64,000 bases of DNA from Acidimicrobiales bacterium (GCA_028285495.1 JANQPB010000044.1:124001-188000), one strand, 5' to 3'; numbered from the stretch's first letter, positions 43,696 through 52,841 are shown. Made by a program: numbers and translations. Notes: a model not told the origin generated them from the sequence alone.

Positions 43696-44940
43696 ATGAT
43701 CACCCGTTTCGGCACGCTGTACGTCGGCCAGGTCGACCACGAGCACCTCGGCTTCGACACGCCGGCCGTCAACGACCGCTGGTACGACGACGACCACCTG
43801 GCCAGCCCGCTGCACGTGGCCGAGGACCTGGCCGTCCAGATGGACGACCTCGGGTACGACACGCTGTGGCTGGCCGAGCACCACTTCCAGCGGGAGGGCT
43901 ACGAGTGCATCCCCAACATCCCACTGCTGGCCACCCACCTGGCCGCCAGGACCGAGCGGCTGCGGTTCGGCTGCGGGTTCAACATCATCCCGGTCTGGCA
44001 CCCGCTGCGGCTGGCCGAGGACTACGCGATGGCCGACATCCTCACGAGGGGGCGGGTTCGGCTCGGGGTCGGTCGGGGCTACCACTCCCGTGAGCTGGCC
44101 TCGCTCGGACCCGCCGGCACCGGTGACCCGGCCGGCGCGGCCGACGACCCGGACGCAGCCAGGGACCGGTTCGAGGAGCAGGTCGAGGTGTTGCTGACCG
44201 CCCTGCGCCAGCCGTCGTTCCGCCATCGGGGCCGGCACTACCGGCTGCCGCCGGACGGCATCGAGTACCGGGGCTACGAGCTCGAGGATCTGACGCTCGT
44301 ACCCAAGCCCCGTCACTCGACCGAGTGCTGGCAGCCGATCGTGTCGGCATCGGACCGCGGCCTCGACTTCATGCTCGACCACGACATCAAGGGCTTCGTC
44401 GGTGGAGGAGCTGCGTCTGGCGGGGCGTCGGAGACCGTCGCCAGGCGCTGGCAGGCCAAGCTGGCCGAGCGGGGCCGGGACACCGAGCTCGGCACCGACC
44501 TCGTCTTCGGCTTCTCCTTCTATCTGGCCGACAGCGAGGCCGAGGCCAAGGCGGCCGGGCGGCCGATCCTCGAGGAGTACCAGAAGATGTTCGGGCCGCT
44601 CGGCTTCGCCGGCCGCCTCACCGACGATCAGCTCGACCGGCTGGCCGACCCGGCCAGGGCCGCGACCGCCGGCCTGCCGACGATCGACGACGCCATCGCC
44701 GCCGGGTCGTGGCTGGTCGGCCCGCCCGAGGTCCTGATCGAGGCGCTGAGCGCCGTCCAGGAGACGTACCCGGGGCTCGAGGAGGTCATGGTGGCCCAAC
44801 CGGTCGGCGCCCGACCCGAGACGATCGGCGAGCAGCTCGAGCGCTTCGCCGCCGAGGTCATGCCGGCGTTCGCCCGACGGCAGGCTCCGGCCGAGCCGAG
44901 CCCGGACGAGCAGGCGGCGGCTCCGGCGGCGGGGGCCTGA
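43696..44940 (+). CDS. LLM-class flavin-dependent monooxygenase/oxidoreductase
   Basis: A 414-residue luciferase-like protein. MITRFGTLYVGQVDHEHLG starts strand 1, then LGYDTLWLAEHHFQREGYECIPNIPLLATHLAA (the E-H-H of the flavin pocket), LRFGCGFNIIPVWHPLRLAEDYAMADIL and RVRLGVGRGYHSREL. The end has YPGLEEVMVAQPVGARPETIGEQLERFAAEVMP. It binds reduced FMN or F420 and oxygenates or reduces a small molecule. Its frame runs upstream into the EgtD relic, so the start is placed at ATG 43696, preceded by AAGGGGG. Followed four bases later by a second LLM gene. Confidence 0.85.
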   Translation: MITRFGTLYVGQVDHEHLGFDTPAVNDRWYDDDHLASPLHVAEDLAVQMDDLGYDTLWLAEHHFQREGYECIPNIPLLATHLAARTERLRFGCGFNIIPVWHPLRLAEDYAMADILTRGRVRLGVGRGYHSRELASLGPAGTGDPAGAADDPDAARDRFEEQVEVLLTALRQPSFRHRGRHYRLPPDGIEYRGYELEDLTLVPKPRHSTECWQPIVSASDRGLDFMLDHDIKGFVGGGAASGGASETVARRWQAKLAERGRDTELGTDLVFGFSFYLADSEAEAKAAGRPILEEYQKMFGPLGFAGRLTDDQLDRLADPARAATAGLPTIDDAIAAGSWLVGPPEVLIEALSAVQETYPGLEEVMVAQPVGARPETIGEQLERFAAEVMPAFARRQAPAEPSPDEQAAAPAAGA

Positions 44941-44944
44941 CGCC

Positions 44945-45925
44945 GTGCGGATCGGCGTCGGCCTGTGGTGCCTGCAGTCGACGGCGACGGCGCCGCGATC
45001 CTTCACCGCCGCCTACCGGGATCTGCTCGACGATGCCCGGCTGGCCGAGCGGGTCGGGATCGACAGCCTCTGGCTGTCCGAGCACCATCGCTACTACGAC
45101 GGTTACTGCCCGGCGCTGCTGCCGGCCGCCTCGGCCGCGCTGGCGGTGACCGAGCGCCTGCGGGTCGGGACGGGGGTGCTGCTGTTGCCCCTGCACCGAC
45201 CGGAGCGGGTGTCGGCGGCGGCGGCCGAGCTGACCACGCGCTCGGGCGGTCGCTTCGAGCTCGGGATGGGCATGGGCTACCGGCCGATCGAGTTCGATGG
45301 CAAGGGGCTGTCGATGACCGATCGGGTGCGGCGGATGACCGCCGGGCTCGACGAGCTGGCGGCCGACCGTCCGGCCCCGCTGTGGGTCGGCGTGACCAGC
45401 GAGGCCGCGGCCCGCCGAGCCGGTCGTCGCGGCCTCGGGCTGTTCATCTCCGGGGCCTTCTCGAGGGAGGTCGTCGACTCGCTCATCGCCGCCCACCGGC
45501 GGGCCTGGATCGACGGGGGTCGGCCAGGCCCGGGCGGCGACGAGGGCGGGCGCCCGCCCCCGGTCGGCCTGCTCCGCAACCTGTGGCTCACGGACGGCGA
45601 CCGTGAGCGGCGCCGGGCCCTCGACTGGGTCCGCTCGAGCTACCTCGTCTACGCCGGACTCGGCTGGGGCGCCGACGACACGGGCGTCGACTTCACCGCC
45701 GCCATCGAGGCGTCGATGGACGAGGTGGAGGCGTCGGCCGTGGTCGGGTCGGCGGAGCACGTGGCCGACGAGCTCGGCCGCTACGACGACGTCGACCTGG
45801 TGGTGTGCCGGATCGCCTACGACCAGCCGCCCCGTACCGCCCTGGTCGAGGTCATCGAGCGCATCGGGACCGAGCTGGTCCCCCTCGTCGGCGACCCGAT
45901 CGGGGCCGGGGCGGTGACCCCGTGA
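44945..45925 (+). CDS. LLM-class flavin-dependent oxidoreductase (second copy)
   Basis: A 326-residue protein of the luciferase-like fold but only moderately like its neighbour. It shows MRIGVGLWCLQSTATAPRSF, IDSLWLSEHHRYYDGYCPALLPAASAALAV, LRVGTGVLLLPLHRPERV, GGRFELGMGMGYRPIEF and PLWVGVTSEAAARRAGRRGLGLFISGAF. The pocket histidines SEHHRY are kept. The GTG start is four bases after the previous stop, and its own stop overlaps the third LLM-like gene by GTGA, so all three are translated together. Confidence 0.83.
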   Translation: MRIGVGLWCLQSTATAPRSFTAAYRDLLDDARLAERVGIDSLWLSEHHRYYDGYCPALLPAASAALAVTERLRVGTGVLLLPLHRPERVSAAAAELTTRSGGRFELGMGMGYRPIEFDGKGLSMTDRVRRMTAGLDELAADRPAPLWVGVTSEAAARRAGRRGLGLFISGAFSREVVDSLIAAHRRAWIDGGRPGPGGDEGGRPPPVGLLRNLWLTDGDRERRRALDWVRSSYLVYAGLGWGADDTGVDFTAAIEASMDEVEASAVVGSAEHVADELGRYDDVDLVVCRIAYDQPPRTALVEVIERIGTELVPLVGDPIGAGAVTP

Positions 45926-46518
45926 GGCTCGGGCTCGATCTGCGGGGCGAACCCGACGCGGATCGGCGCCGGTCGCTGGCGATGGAGGCCGACCGGCTGG
46001 GCCTGTGGGCGGTGCTGGTCGGCCGACCCGGGCGGCCGGCGGTGATCGAGGCCGCGGCACTGGCCACCGAAACCGAGCACGTCCACCTGGGCGTCTGGCT
46101 CGACGGCGGCACGGCCCACCCGACCACCCTGGCCGAGGAGGTGGCGATCCTCGATCACCTGAGCCGGCGTCGGGCGCTGGCCGTCGTCGACGGGACGGCG
46201 GCAGTGGTCGGGCACGTCGAACGGCTGCTGGCCGGCGAGATCGTCGACGGCGTCGCCCTGACCCCGCCACCGGCCCAGACCCGGGTCACCGTCTGGGCGG
46301 CCGCCGACCTGGAGCCGGTTGGCCTCACCGGCGACCTCGATCGGGACCGGGTCACCATCGACCGCCTGCGGGACGGCGGCACCACCCACGCCATCGTCAC
46401 CTGGCCGGGTCCGCTCCGCGTCCTGGCCCGGCACCTCGCCTCCAGGGCGGCCGGCCCCGGCTTCCCTGACCTGGTGGCCGAGATGGCCGACACCGTCGAC
46501 CAACCGGGCGACGCATGA
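45922..46518 (+). CDS. Truncated LLM-like protein (third copy)
   Basis: A 198-residue protein that follows the luciferase-like plan in shortened form: VRLGLDLRGEPDADRRRSLAMEADRLGLWAVLVGRPG, TETEHVHLGVWLDGGTAHPTTLAEEVAILDHLSRRRALAVVDG, then a jump to GGTTHAIVTWPGPLRVLARHLA. The usual EHH pocket and the central 100 residues are missing, so flavin binding is doubtful. It may be a partner subunit for the two upstream proteins or a decaying copy. GTG start overlaps the previous stop. Its last codons form the first copy of a 28-bp tandem repeat. Confidence 0.7.
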   Translation: MRLGLDLRGEPDADRRRSLAMEADRLGLWAVLVGRPGRPAVIEAAALATETEHVHLGVWLDGGTAHPTTLAEEVAILDHLSRRRALAVVDGTAAVVGHVERLLAGEIVDGVALTPPPAQTRVTVWAAADLEPVGLTGDLDRDRVTIDRLRDGGTTHAIVTWPGPLRVLARHLASRAAGPGFPDLVAEMADTVDQPGDA

Positions 46519-46560
46519 CACCGTCGACCAACCGGGCGACGCATGACACCGTCGACCAAC
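46489..46560. repeat. 28-bp tandem repeat on a stop codon (2.6 copies)
   Basis: A 28-bp unit starting GACACCGTCGACCAACCGGG is present at 46489-46516 and 46517-46544 with no mismatch, and again for 16 bases from 46545. The first copy encodes the C terminus DTVDQPGDA of the third LLM-like protein and the stop sits on the junction. The duplication is recent because the copies are identical. Confidence 0.9.
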
Positions 46561-46602
46561 GAGACCGTCGGCCTGCCGGCGACGAGCTGAGCGTGCGCCC
46601 GG

Positions 46603-47325
46603 CTACTGCAGGGCCCCGTCGACGATCTCGACCGTGCGGTCGCCGAAGTCGATCACTCGCTCGTCGTGGGTGACCACGATCGCCGCCACGCCGCGCTGCT
46701 TGATCTCGCGGTGCAGCAGCTCCATCACCTGCTGGCCGAGCTTCGAGTCGAGGGCCGAGGTCGGCTCGTCGATCAGCACCAGGTCGGGGTCGTTCATCAG
46801 CGCCCGCCCGATCGCCACCCGCTGCTTCTGCCCCCCCGAGAGCTGAGACGGCAGGTTCTTCGATCGATCGGCGAGGCCGAGCTCGTCGAGCAGCTGGTCG
46901 GCCCGCTCCCTGGCCGCCCGATCGATCCGTCCGCCACCGAACTGGCGGACGGCCAGCAGGTTCTCCCTGGCGGTGAGGAACGGGACCAGGTTGACCGACT
47001 GGAACACGAAGCCGATCCGGTCGCGCCGGAACGCCGAGAGCTTCCCGTCACCGAGGTCGCCGAGGTCGACGTCGCCGACCCGGACGGTGCCGGAGGTGGC
47101 CCGCAGCAGCGCCCCGGCAACGGTCAGCAGCGTGGTCTTGCCCGAGCCGGACGGGCCGATCAGCACGACCATCTCGTCGCTGGCCACGGTGAGGTCGACC
47201 TCATCGAGCGCCGTGACCTGCTGCTCGTCGCGGCCGTAGATCTTCGACACCCCGGCCATGGTGAGGGCGGGTGTGTCGACCGACGCCGGTTCGGCCGGGG
47301 CGGCTGAGGCGGTTGGCGAGCTCAT
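46603..47325 (-). CDS. ABC transporter ATP-binding protein (MacB/LolD type)
   Basis: A 240-residue ATPase with Walker A LIGPSGSGKTTLLTVAGAL, Q-loop VFQSVNLVPFLTARENLL, signature QLSGGQKQRVAIGRAL, Walker B LVLIDEPTSALD and H-loop VVTHDERVI. The wording matches exporters that pair with FtsX-like permeases, such as lipoprotein or peptide exporters. A 20-residue Ala/Ser/Pro lead precedes the fold. It is the last gene of a three-gene operon with two permeases, starting five bases after the second permease stop. Confidence 0.9.
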   Translation of the reverse strand: MSSPTASAAPAEPASVDTPALTMAGVSKIYGRDEQQVTALDEVDLTVASDEMVVLIGPSGSGKTTLLTVAGALLRATSGTVRVGDVDLGDLGDGKLSAFRRDRIGFVFQSVNLVPFLTARENLLAVRQFGGGRIDRAARERADQLLDELGLADRSKNLPSQLSGGQKQRVAIGRALMNDPDLVLIDEPTSALDSKLGQQVMELLHREIKQRGVAAIVVTHDERVIDFGDRTVEIVDGALQ

Positions 47326-47329
47326 GGGG

Positions 47330-48442
47330 TCATCCGATCGCTTCGGCCGGATCGATGCGGAGGATCCGGCGGGCGGTGAACAGGCTCCCGAGCAGGGCGG
47401 TCACGATCGTGCCGAGCGCGATCTGGCCGAGGCGGGCCGGCTCGACCCGCAACGGCAGCTCGGGTGGGAGGAAGGAGACGAACAGCGCGCTCAGGGCGAA
47501 CCCGACAGCGATGGCGACGAGGCTGATGACCACCGCCTGGGCCGACAGACCGAGCAGCAGCTCACCGGTCCGGGCGCCGAGGGCCTTGAACACGGCGTAC
47601 AGCCCGACCCGCTCGAGGGTGATGAGGGCGAAGAACAGGGCCACCACCAGGAGCACGACGATGAAGGTGACCGAGATGATCCCCTGGAACGTCGACGACT
47701 GCTGCTGGACCACGTCGAGGGCCTCGATCGCCTCGTCGACCGTGATCGCCTCGACGCCGCCGAGCCCAGCGCCGTCGACGGCGGTGACCGCCTCGGCCGG
47801 CGTGGCGGCCGGGCGGACCACGAGGATCTGGGCCGTGCCTTCCGGGGGCACGGCCGATGGGTTGCCGAGGGCGACCAGGCGGCGCCACTCCTCGACCCCG
47901 ACCCAGACCGTCGGCGCTCCGTTGGTGAGGTCGTCGACAATGGCGGCGATCGTCACCGGCTCGGCCGACGGACCGATCTCGATGATGTCGCCGACCTCGA
48001 CGTCGGCCACCCGCCGGAGCTGCTCGTCGACGATCGCCTCCCCGGCCGTCGGCGGCTCGGGCAGCACGTCGGTCGCGAGGTCGTAGCCGAACAGGGCGAC
48101 GTCCTCCAGCTCGTCGCGGCCGTCGACCCCGGCGGCCTCGTCGGCGATGCCGGCGACGGTGAACGTGGCGTCGAGGCTGCCGACCGCAGCGATCCCGGGT
48201 TGGACCGACAGCTCGTCGGCGACCGTGGTCGGGACCCGCGATCGCTGGAGCTGCCGCTCGGAGGTGTCGTCGAACACGAGCACGTTGCCATCGTGGGCCC
48301 GGTAGGCGCCGGTCTGGCTCAGCTCCAGCCCGTCGAGGAAGCCGCCGAGCACCACCAGCAGCACGATCAGCAGCGTCATGGCCCCGGTGACGGCCGAGAA
48401 CCGGCGGGGTTGGCGGAACAGCTCCTTGAGGGCGATCGACAT
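47330..48442 (-). CDS. ABC transporter permease, FtsX/MacB-like
   Basis: A 370-residue permease. One N-terminal helix follows MSIALKELFRQPRRFSAVTG (TGAMTLLIVLLVVLGGFLDG). Then comes an exterior domain of about 200 residues of mixed alpha/beta fold (LFGYDLATDVLPEPPTAGEAI, EIGPSAEPVTIAAIVDDL). Three C-terminal helices end ITLERVGLYAVFKALGARTGELLLGL...RIDPAEAIG, the FtsX signature. It pairs with the ATPase downstream and the second permease upstream. Confidence 0.88.
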   Translation of the reverse strand: MSIALKELFRQPRRFSAVTGAMTLLIVLLVVLGGFLDGLELSQTGAYRAHDGNVLVFDDTSERQLQRSRVPTTVADELSVQPGIAAVGSLDATFTVAGIADEAAGVDGRDELEDVALFGYDLATDVLPEPPTAGEAIVDEQLRRVADVEVGDIIEIGPSAEPVTIAAIVDDLTNGAPTVWVGVEEWRRLVALGNPSAVPPEGTAQILVVRPAATPAEAVTAVDGAGLGGVEAITVDEAIEALDVVQQQSSTFQGIISVTFIVVLLVVALFFALITLERVGLYAVFKALGARTGELLLGLSAQAVVISLVAIAVGFALSALFVSFLPPELPLRVEPARLGQIALGTIVTALLGSLFTARRILRIDPAEAIG

Positions 48443-48456
48443 GCCGGCTCCCAGCC

Positions 48457-49566
48457 CTAGACGGTCCCGGCCGTCGTGGCCTCGATCGGGTCGATGGCCA
48501 GGACTCGGCGCACCGCGCCGATCGAGGCCAGGACGCCGAGCACCAGGAGGAAGCCGATGGTGAGGACGGTGGTTCGGGGGTCGAGGGTCGAGCCGAAGGT
48601 GTCTCGGGCCGCACCGAGCAGGAGCCCGGCCACGGCGGTGCCGAGCAGGCTGCCGAGGCCGACGACGGCCAGTACCTGGTACAGCACCGGGGCGACGACG
48701 TCTCGGCGGCCGGCGCCGATCGCCCGGAACAGGACGAGGCTGCGCTGCTTCTGAACGGTGAGGATGAGGAAGAACACGCCGGTGACGATCGTGACCACGA
48801 TGAACAGCAGCAGGTAGAGGATGTTGAACGACTGGGTGACCTGCCCGACGCCGGGCAGCTCGGACACGGCGCGGTCGCGGTCGAGTGCCTCGACCCCCTC
48901 GACCGACCCGGAGATCGTCGCCGCCAGGTCGACCGGGTCGACGCCCTCCGCAGCCTCGACCGCGACCCACGACACCGGCACGGCCACCTCGTCGACGCTG
49001 GTCGCCCCCGCCCGCTCGGCCACCATCGCCGCGTAGTCGTCGAAGGGCACGTAGAAGGTCGGGCTGACGTCGAAGGCCGCATCGTCGGCGGTGCCGACGA
49101 CGGTCAGCTCGACGCCGGCCGCGGTCACGGTGTCGCCGATCTCGAAGCCGGTCGACAGGCTCGACGAGCTGACCACGGCCTCACCGGAAGCGGTCGCCCG
49201 GCGCCCGTCGGCCAGCCGGCCCGGGCCGCCGAAGTCGGGATCGGACAGGCCGATGACCACGACGTCCTCGTCGGCCGCGCTGAGCGCGAGCCGCCCGACC
49301 TCGGAGGTGCGACCAACACCGTCGACCGCGGCGATCGTCGGGCCGGTGCCCGGCGGGAGGAAGCTGGCGGCGGGGTTGCGGCGAGCCCGGTCGGAGTAGG
49401 CCAGCACCTCACCCGAGTTGTTCTCGACGCCGCCGGTCAGCCCGAGGGTGAGCGAGCCGGCCACCGCCTGGAAGAACAGCAGGAGCACGACGAGGAGTGC
49501 CACCGCCCCCGTGAGCAGGGCGAAGCGACCGATGGAACGGCGGATCTCGCGGAGGGCGATGAACAC
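48457..49566 (-). CDS. ABC transporter permease, FtsX/MacB-like (partner)
   Basis: A 369-residue permease with the same plan: MFIALREIRRSIGRFALLTG and helix LLVVLLLFFQAVAG, a large exterior domain (VVIGLSDPDFGGPGRLADG, VVGTADDAAFDVSPTFYVPFDDY), and three C-terminal helices ending LTVQKQRSLVLFRAIGAG...RVLAIDPIEATTAG. It is a diverged sister of the downstream permease, so the exporter is probably a heterodimer of permeases with one ATPase. GTG start. The 124-base gap up to the MaoC gene end holds no gene. Confidence 0.88.
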   Translation of the reverse strand: MFIALREIRRSIGRFALLTGAVALLVVLLLFFQAVAGSLTLGLTGGVENNSGEVLAYSDRARRNPAASFLPPGTGPTIAAVDGVGRTSEVGRLALSAADEDVVVIGLSDPDFGGPGRLADGRRATASGEAVVSSSSLSTGFEIGDTVTAAGVELTVVGTADDAAFDVSPTFYVPFDDYAAMVAERAGATSVDEVAVPVSWVAVEAAEGVDPVDLAATISGSVEGVEALDRDRAVSELPGVGQVTQSFNILYLLLFIVVTIVTGVFFLILTVQKQRSLVLFRAIGAGRRDVVAPVLYQVLAVVGLGSLLGTAVAGLLLGAARDTFGSTLDPRTTVLTIGFLLVLGVLASIGAVRRVLAIDPIEATTAGTV

Positions 49567-49690
49567 GGTGGTCTGGTCGTGCGGCGGGGACGCCGCTGGC
49601 CGCCCTTTCTCGTACGGGGTCGTCTGGTGTTTCGTTGGCGAGGGCCGATCGGATGCGTGGACCGGTGCCGGGTCCGCGGCGTCGGGCCCC

Positions 49691-50152
49691 TCAACCGGGG
49701 CGGCGCCTCAGCAGCATCGCCGATTCCAACGTCATCACCACCCGGCCATCGGCGTTCGACAGCTCGTTGGCGAAGCGGACGACGCCACGGTCGGGCTTCG
49801 ACGCCGACGGCCGGACGTCGAGCACGGTGATCCGGAGCGACAGCCGGTCACCCGGGCGGACCGGAGCGGTCCACCGCAACGAGTCACAGCCGGGCGAGCC
49901 GAGACTGGCCGGACCGAGCACGCTGGCGATGAGGCTCATCATGATCGAGCCGGTGTGCCAGCCGGAGGCGATCAGCCCGCCGTAGATCGACTCGGCCGCC
50001 GCGTCTGGATCGGTGTGGAACGGTTGGGGGTCGAACTCGCTGGCGAACTCGACGATGCGCTCGGCCGTCACCAGCCGGTCGCCGGGCACGTCGATGACCT
50101 CGCCGGACGTGTAGTCGTCGAACCAGCGATCGCGGAGCTCCACCGCCGACAC
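49691..50152 (-). CDS. MaoC-family dehydratase (hot-dog fold)
   Basis: A 153-residue hydratase-like protein. FASEFDPQPFHTDPDAAAES carries the hydratase-2 motif (D and H that activate water) and IYGGLIASGWHTGSIMMSLI the substrate-side helix. LRWTAPVRPGDRLSLRITVLDVRPSASKPDRGVVRF completes the fold. It hydrates an enoyl-CoA or dehydrates a 3-hydroxyacyl-CoA. The listed start is GTG 50152. A TACCGT hexamer lies seven bases before the in-frame GTG at 50143, so a leaderless start there (three residues shorter) is equally possible. Confidence 0.82.
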   Translation of the reverse strand: MSAVELRDRWFDDYTSGEVIDVPGDRLVTAERIVEFASEFDPQPFHTDPDAAAESIYGGLIASGWHTGSIMMSLIASVLGPASLGSPGCDSLRWTAPVRPGDRLSLRITVLDVRPSASKPDRGVVRFANELSNADGRVVMTLESAMLLRRRPG

Positions 50153-50204
50153 GGTACCCGTCGGACGAGGACCGAACGTCGACGGACAGCGGGCGTCGAC
50201 GAGC

Positions 50205-51446
50205 TCAGGGCGTGAGGGTGTAGCGGATCGGGAGTGTCTTGTGTCCGCCGACGAAGGTCGTCTTCATCGTGGCCGGATCGCCGGCCAGCTCGATCGTGTC
50301 GATCCGGGGGATCAGGTGGGTGAAGAGGCTGCGCAGCTCGTTGCGGGCCAGTTGGGCCCCGAGGCAGAAGTGCACGCCGTAACCGAACGACACCTGGCGG
50401 TCGGCGTTCGGGCGCTCGATGTCGAACACCAGCGGCCGGTCGAACACCTTGGGGTCGAGGTTGGCCGCCTTGTACGACAGGTACAGCCAGTCGCCTCGGC
50501 GGATCTCCTGGCCGAGGATCTCGGTGTCCTCGGTGGCGGTCCGCATGAAGTGCCGCACCGGGGCGGTCCAGCGGATCATCTCTTCCACCGCGTTGGCCAT
50601 CAGGCCCTCGGGATCCTCCTTGAGCTTGGCCAGCTCGCCGGGATGGTCGATCAGGGCGTGCATGCCGCCGGCCATCGCCGACGACGTCGTGTCGTGGCCC
50701 GCGGTGGCGACGATCACGTAGTAGCCCATCGTCTCGAGATCGGGCATCGGCTCGTCGTCGATGTTGCCGTTGGCGATCAGGGTGGCCAGATCGTCGGTCG
50801 GCTCGGCCCGGCGGGCCGCGGTCAGCTCCGTGAAGTACTGGTAGAAGTCGGCGATGACCTGACCGACGACCTCGGGGCTCGGCGGCTCCCGCTGGAGGTC
50901 GGGGTCGTCGGCCCCGAAGAGCTGTTGGGTCAGCATCATCATGCGGGGGAAGTCGTCCTCGGGCAGCCCCAGGATCTTGAGGATGACCTGCAGCGGGTAG
51001 GGCAGGGCGATGTCGGTGGCGAAGTCGATCTCGCCTCCCGCCGCCTCCAGCTTGGCGACGGCCTCCCGGCTGAGCTCGGCCAGCCGGTCGTTCAGCCGAC
51101 GGACGCTCGCAGGCTTGAACCAGTCGTTGGTCAGCCGCCGGTACTTGCCGTGCTGGGGAGCATCCATGTGGATGAGGGTCTTGATCTCCATCGTCCGGGA
51201 CTCGATGCCGTTGCGGTCGGTGAGCACCGGCTCGGGCCCGTTGGTGAACAGCTCGGGCTGGCGCTCGATCTCGAGCACCGCGGCGTGGTCGATGACCGCC
51301 CAGAACGGGTCGAACCCGTCGCACTCGATCCGGTGGATCCCGCCCTGGTCGTGCAGGTCGAGCGCGGCCCGGTTCCAGTCGTCGAGATCGCCCCACCGGT
51401 GGTTGTCGGTGAAGATGTCACTGGCTCGGCTGCTCAGGTCCGTCAT
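50205..51446 (-). CDS. Cytochrome P450
   Basis: A 413-residue soluble P450. The oxygen-binding helix I is VIVATAGHDTTSSAMAGGMH, the E-x-x-R is in NAVEEMIRWTAPVRHFMR, and the heme loop is VSFGYGVHFCLGAQLARNEL with the thiolate Cys. Start ATG 51446 is preceded by GGGGAGG. It lies between a MaoC dehydratase and an acyl-CoA dehydrogenase, so hydroxylation of a fatty-acid, terpenoid or sterol side chain is a reasonable guess. The electron donor (ferredoxin) is not encoded nearby. Confidence 0.9.
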   Translation of the reverse strand: MTDLSSRASDIFTDNHRWGDLDDWNRAALDLHDQGGIHRIECDGFDPFWAVIDHAAVLEIERQPELFTNGPEPVLTDRNGIESRTMEIKTLIHMDAPQHGKYRRLTNDWFKPASVRRLNDRLAELSREAVAKLEAAGGEIDFATDIALPYPLQVILKILGLPEDDFPRMMMLTQQLFGADDPDLQREPPSPEVVGQVIADFYQYFTELTAARRAEPTDDLATLIANGNIDDEPMPDLETMGYYVIVATAGHDTTSSAMAGGMHALIDHPGELAKLKEDPEGLMANAVEEMIRWTAPVRHFMRTATEDTEILGQEIRRGDWLYLSYKAANLDPKVFDRPLVFDIERPNADRQVSFGYGVHFCLGAQLARNELRSLFTHLIPRIDTIELAGDPATMKTTFVGGHKTLPIRYTLTP

Positions 51447-51608
51447 CGGTCGATCCTCCCCTGCGGGCCCGCCGATGCGTCCGACGCGCCCGCTGCTGAT
51501 CCGAACTCCGATTCTGCTTCGCCCGGAGAGCGTGGGCAAGCGGAAGTCGCCCGGCACCGCCGTCGACGCGTACAGTCGGGGCTGTTCGACCGACGAAGGG
51601 GACGCTCG

Positions 51609-52841
51609 ATGACCGCAGCCGCTACCGACGACCTCGACGCCTTCCGGGCCCGCTGCGTCGCCTTCCTGCAGGAGCACGCCGCCGAGGCCCCGGCCGAGGG
51701 CGAGGCCGACCCGAGGGGCGAGCTGGCGCTCGCCGACGCCCGGGAGTTCCAGGCCAAGCTGGCCGACGCCGGGCTGGCCGGGCTCCGCTACCCGACCGAG
51801 TACGGCGGTCAGGGCCTGAGCGACGAGCACGAGGCGATCTGGCGGGAGGAGGCCGGCCGGTTCCCGCTGATGACCCGCCAGCTCTCGATCACCCACGGGA
51901 TGTGCCTCCCGATGCTCGACGAGTACGGGACCGACGAGCAGCGGGCCGCCTACCAGGCCAAGGTCATCCGGGCCGAGGAGGTCTGGTGTCAGATGTTCTC
52001 CGAGCCCGGCGCCGGCTCCGACGTGGCCAGCCTCCAGACCCGGGCGGTCCGCGACGGCGACGAGTGGATCCTCAACGGGCAGAAGGTGTGGACCACGCTG
52101 GCCCATCTGTGCGACCGGGGCATCATCATCGCCAGGACCGACCCGAGCCAGCCGAAGCACCGGGGCATCTCGATGTTCATCATCGACATGCGGGCGCCGG
52201 GGGTCGAGATCCGGCCGATCCACCAGATCGACGGCGGCATGCGCTTCAACGAGATCTTCCTCACCGACGTGCGGGTGCCGGCCGACCACCAGATCGGCCC
52301 GCTCAACGAGGGCTGGCGACTGGCCACCGCCATGTTGATGTACGAGCGGGTGGCGATCGGCACCGGCCAGCAGGGCGGCATCACCCACGAGCGGAGCGAC
52401 CGGCTCATCGGCGAGGCCAGGGACAGGGGCCGTCACACCGATCCGCTGATCCGCCAGGGCCTGATGCGCCTCTACACGGCGGAGGTCTGCCAGAGCCTCG
52501 GTGCGATGCGGACCCGGGCCGAGGTCGAGGCGGGCAAGACGCCGGGGCCCGGCGGCTCGCTCGGCAAGCTGGCCGGGGCCAGGATCGCAGCGATCCAGCG
52601 CGACCTGTCGATGGCGATCGTCGGCGTCGACGGCATCGGCTGGGCCGGGGACGGCGGTGGCGACGGGTCGGACGGCGGGATCTGGGCCAAGGAGTGCGTC
52701 GGCACGTTCGCCAGCGGCATCGCCGGCGGGACCAACGAGATCCAGCGCAACATCATCGGCGAGCGGGTGCTCGGCCTGCCACGGGAGCCGTCGGTCGACA
52801 AGGACCTGCCCTTCGCCGAGCTGCGGGTCGCCACCCAGTAG
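51609..52841 (+). CDS. Acyl-CoA dehydrogenase
   Basis: A 410-residue flavoenzyme. GLAGLRYPTEYGGQGLSDEHEAIW opens the N-terminal domain, then CQMFSEPGAGSDVASLQTRAVRDGDEWILNGQKVWTT (FAD-side signature), FNEIFLTDVRVPADHQIG, and the C-terminal GTFASGIAGGTNEIQRNIIGERVLGLPRE. It oxidises an acyl-CoA to the 2-enoyl-CoA and passes electrons to ETF. Start ATG 51609 with AAGGGGAC upstream and a TACAGTCGGGG promoter-like motif at 51571, shared with the acyl-CoA dehydrogenase at 58203. Divergent from the P450. Confidence 0.88.
   Translation: MTAAATDDLDAFRARCVAFLQEHAAEAPAEGEADPRGELALADAREFQAKLADAGLAGLRYPTEYGGQGLSDEHEAIWREEAGRFPLMTRQLSITHGMCLPMLDEYGTDEQRAAYQAKVIRAEEVWCQMFSEPGAGSDVASLQTRAVRDGDEWILNGQKVWTTLAHLCDRGIIIARTDPSQPKHRGISMFIIDMRAPGVEIRPIHQIDGGMRFNEIFLTDVRVPADHQIGPLNEGWRLATAMLMYERVAIGTGQQGGITHERSDRLIGEARDRGRHTDPLIRQGLMRLYTAEVCQSLGAMRTRAEVEAGKTPGPGGSLGKLAGARIAAIQRDLSMAIVGVDGIGWAGDGGGDGSDGGIWAKECVGTFASGIAGGTNEIQRNIIGERVLGLPREPSVDKDLPFAELRVATQ

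Noticed and set aside
50241-51608. N-terminal extension of the acyl-CoA dehydrogenase frame at 51609
   Set aside because: It lies opposite the P450 gene and has no family similarity; the ATG at 51609 with its own ribosome site fits the family length.
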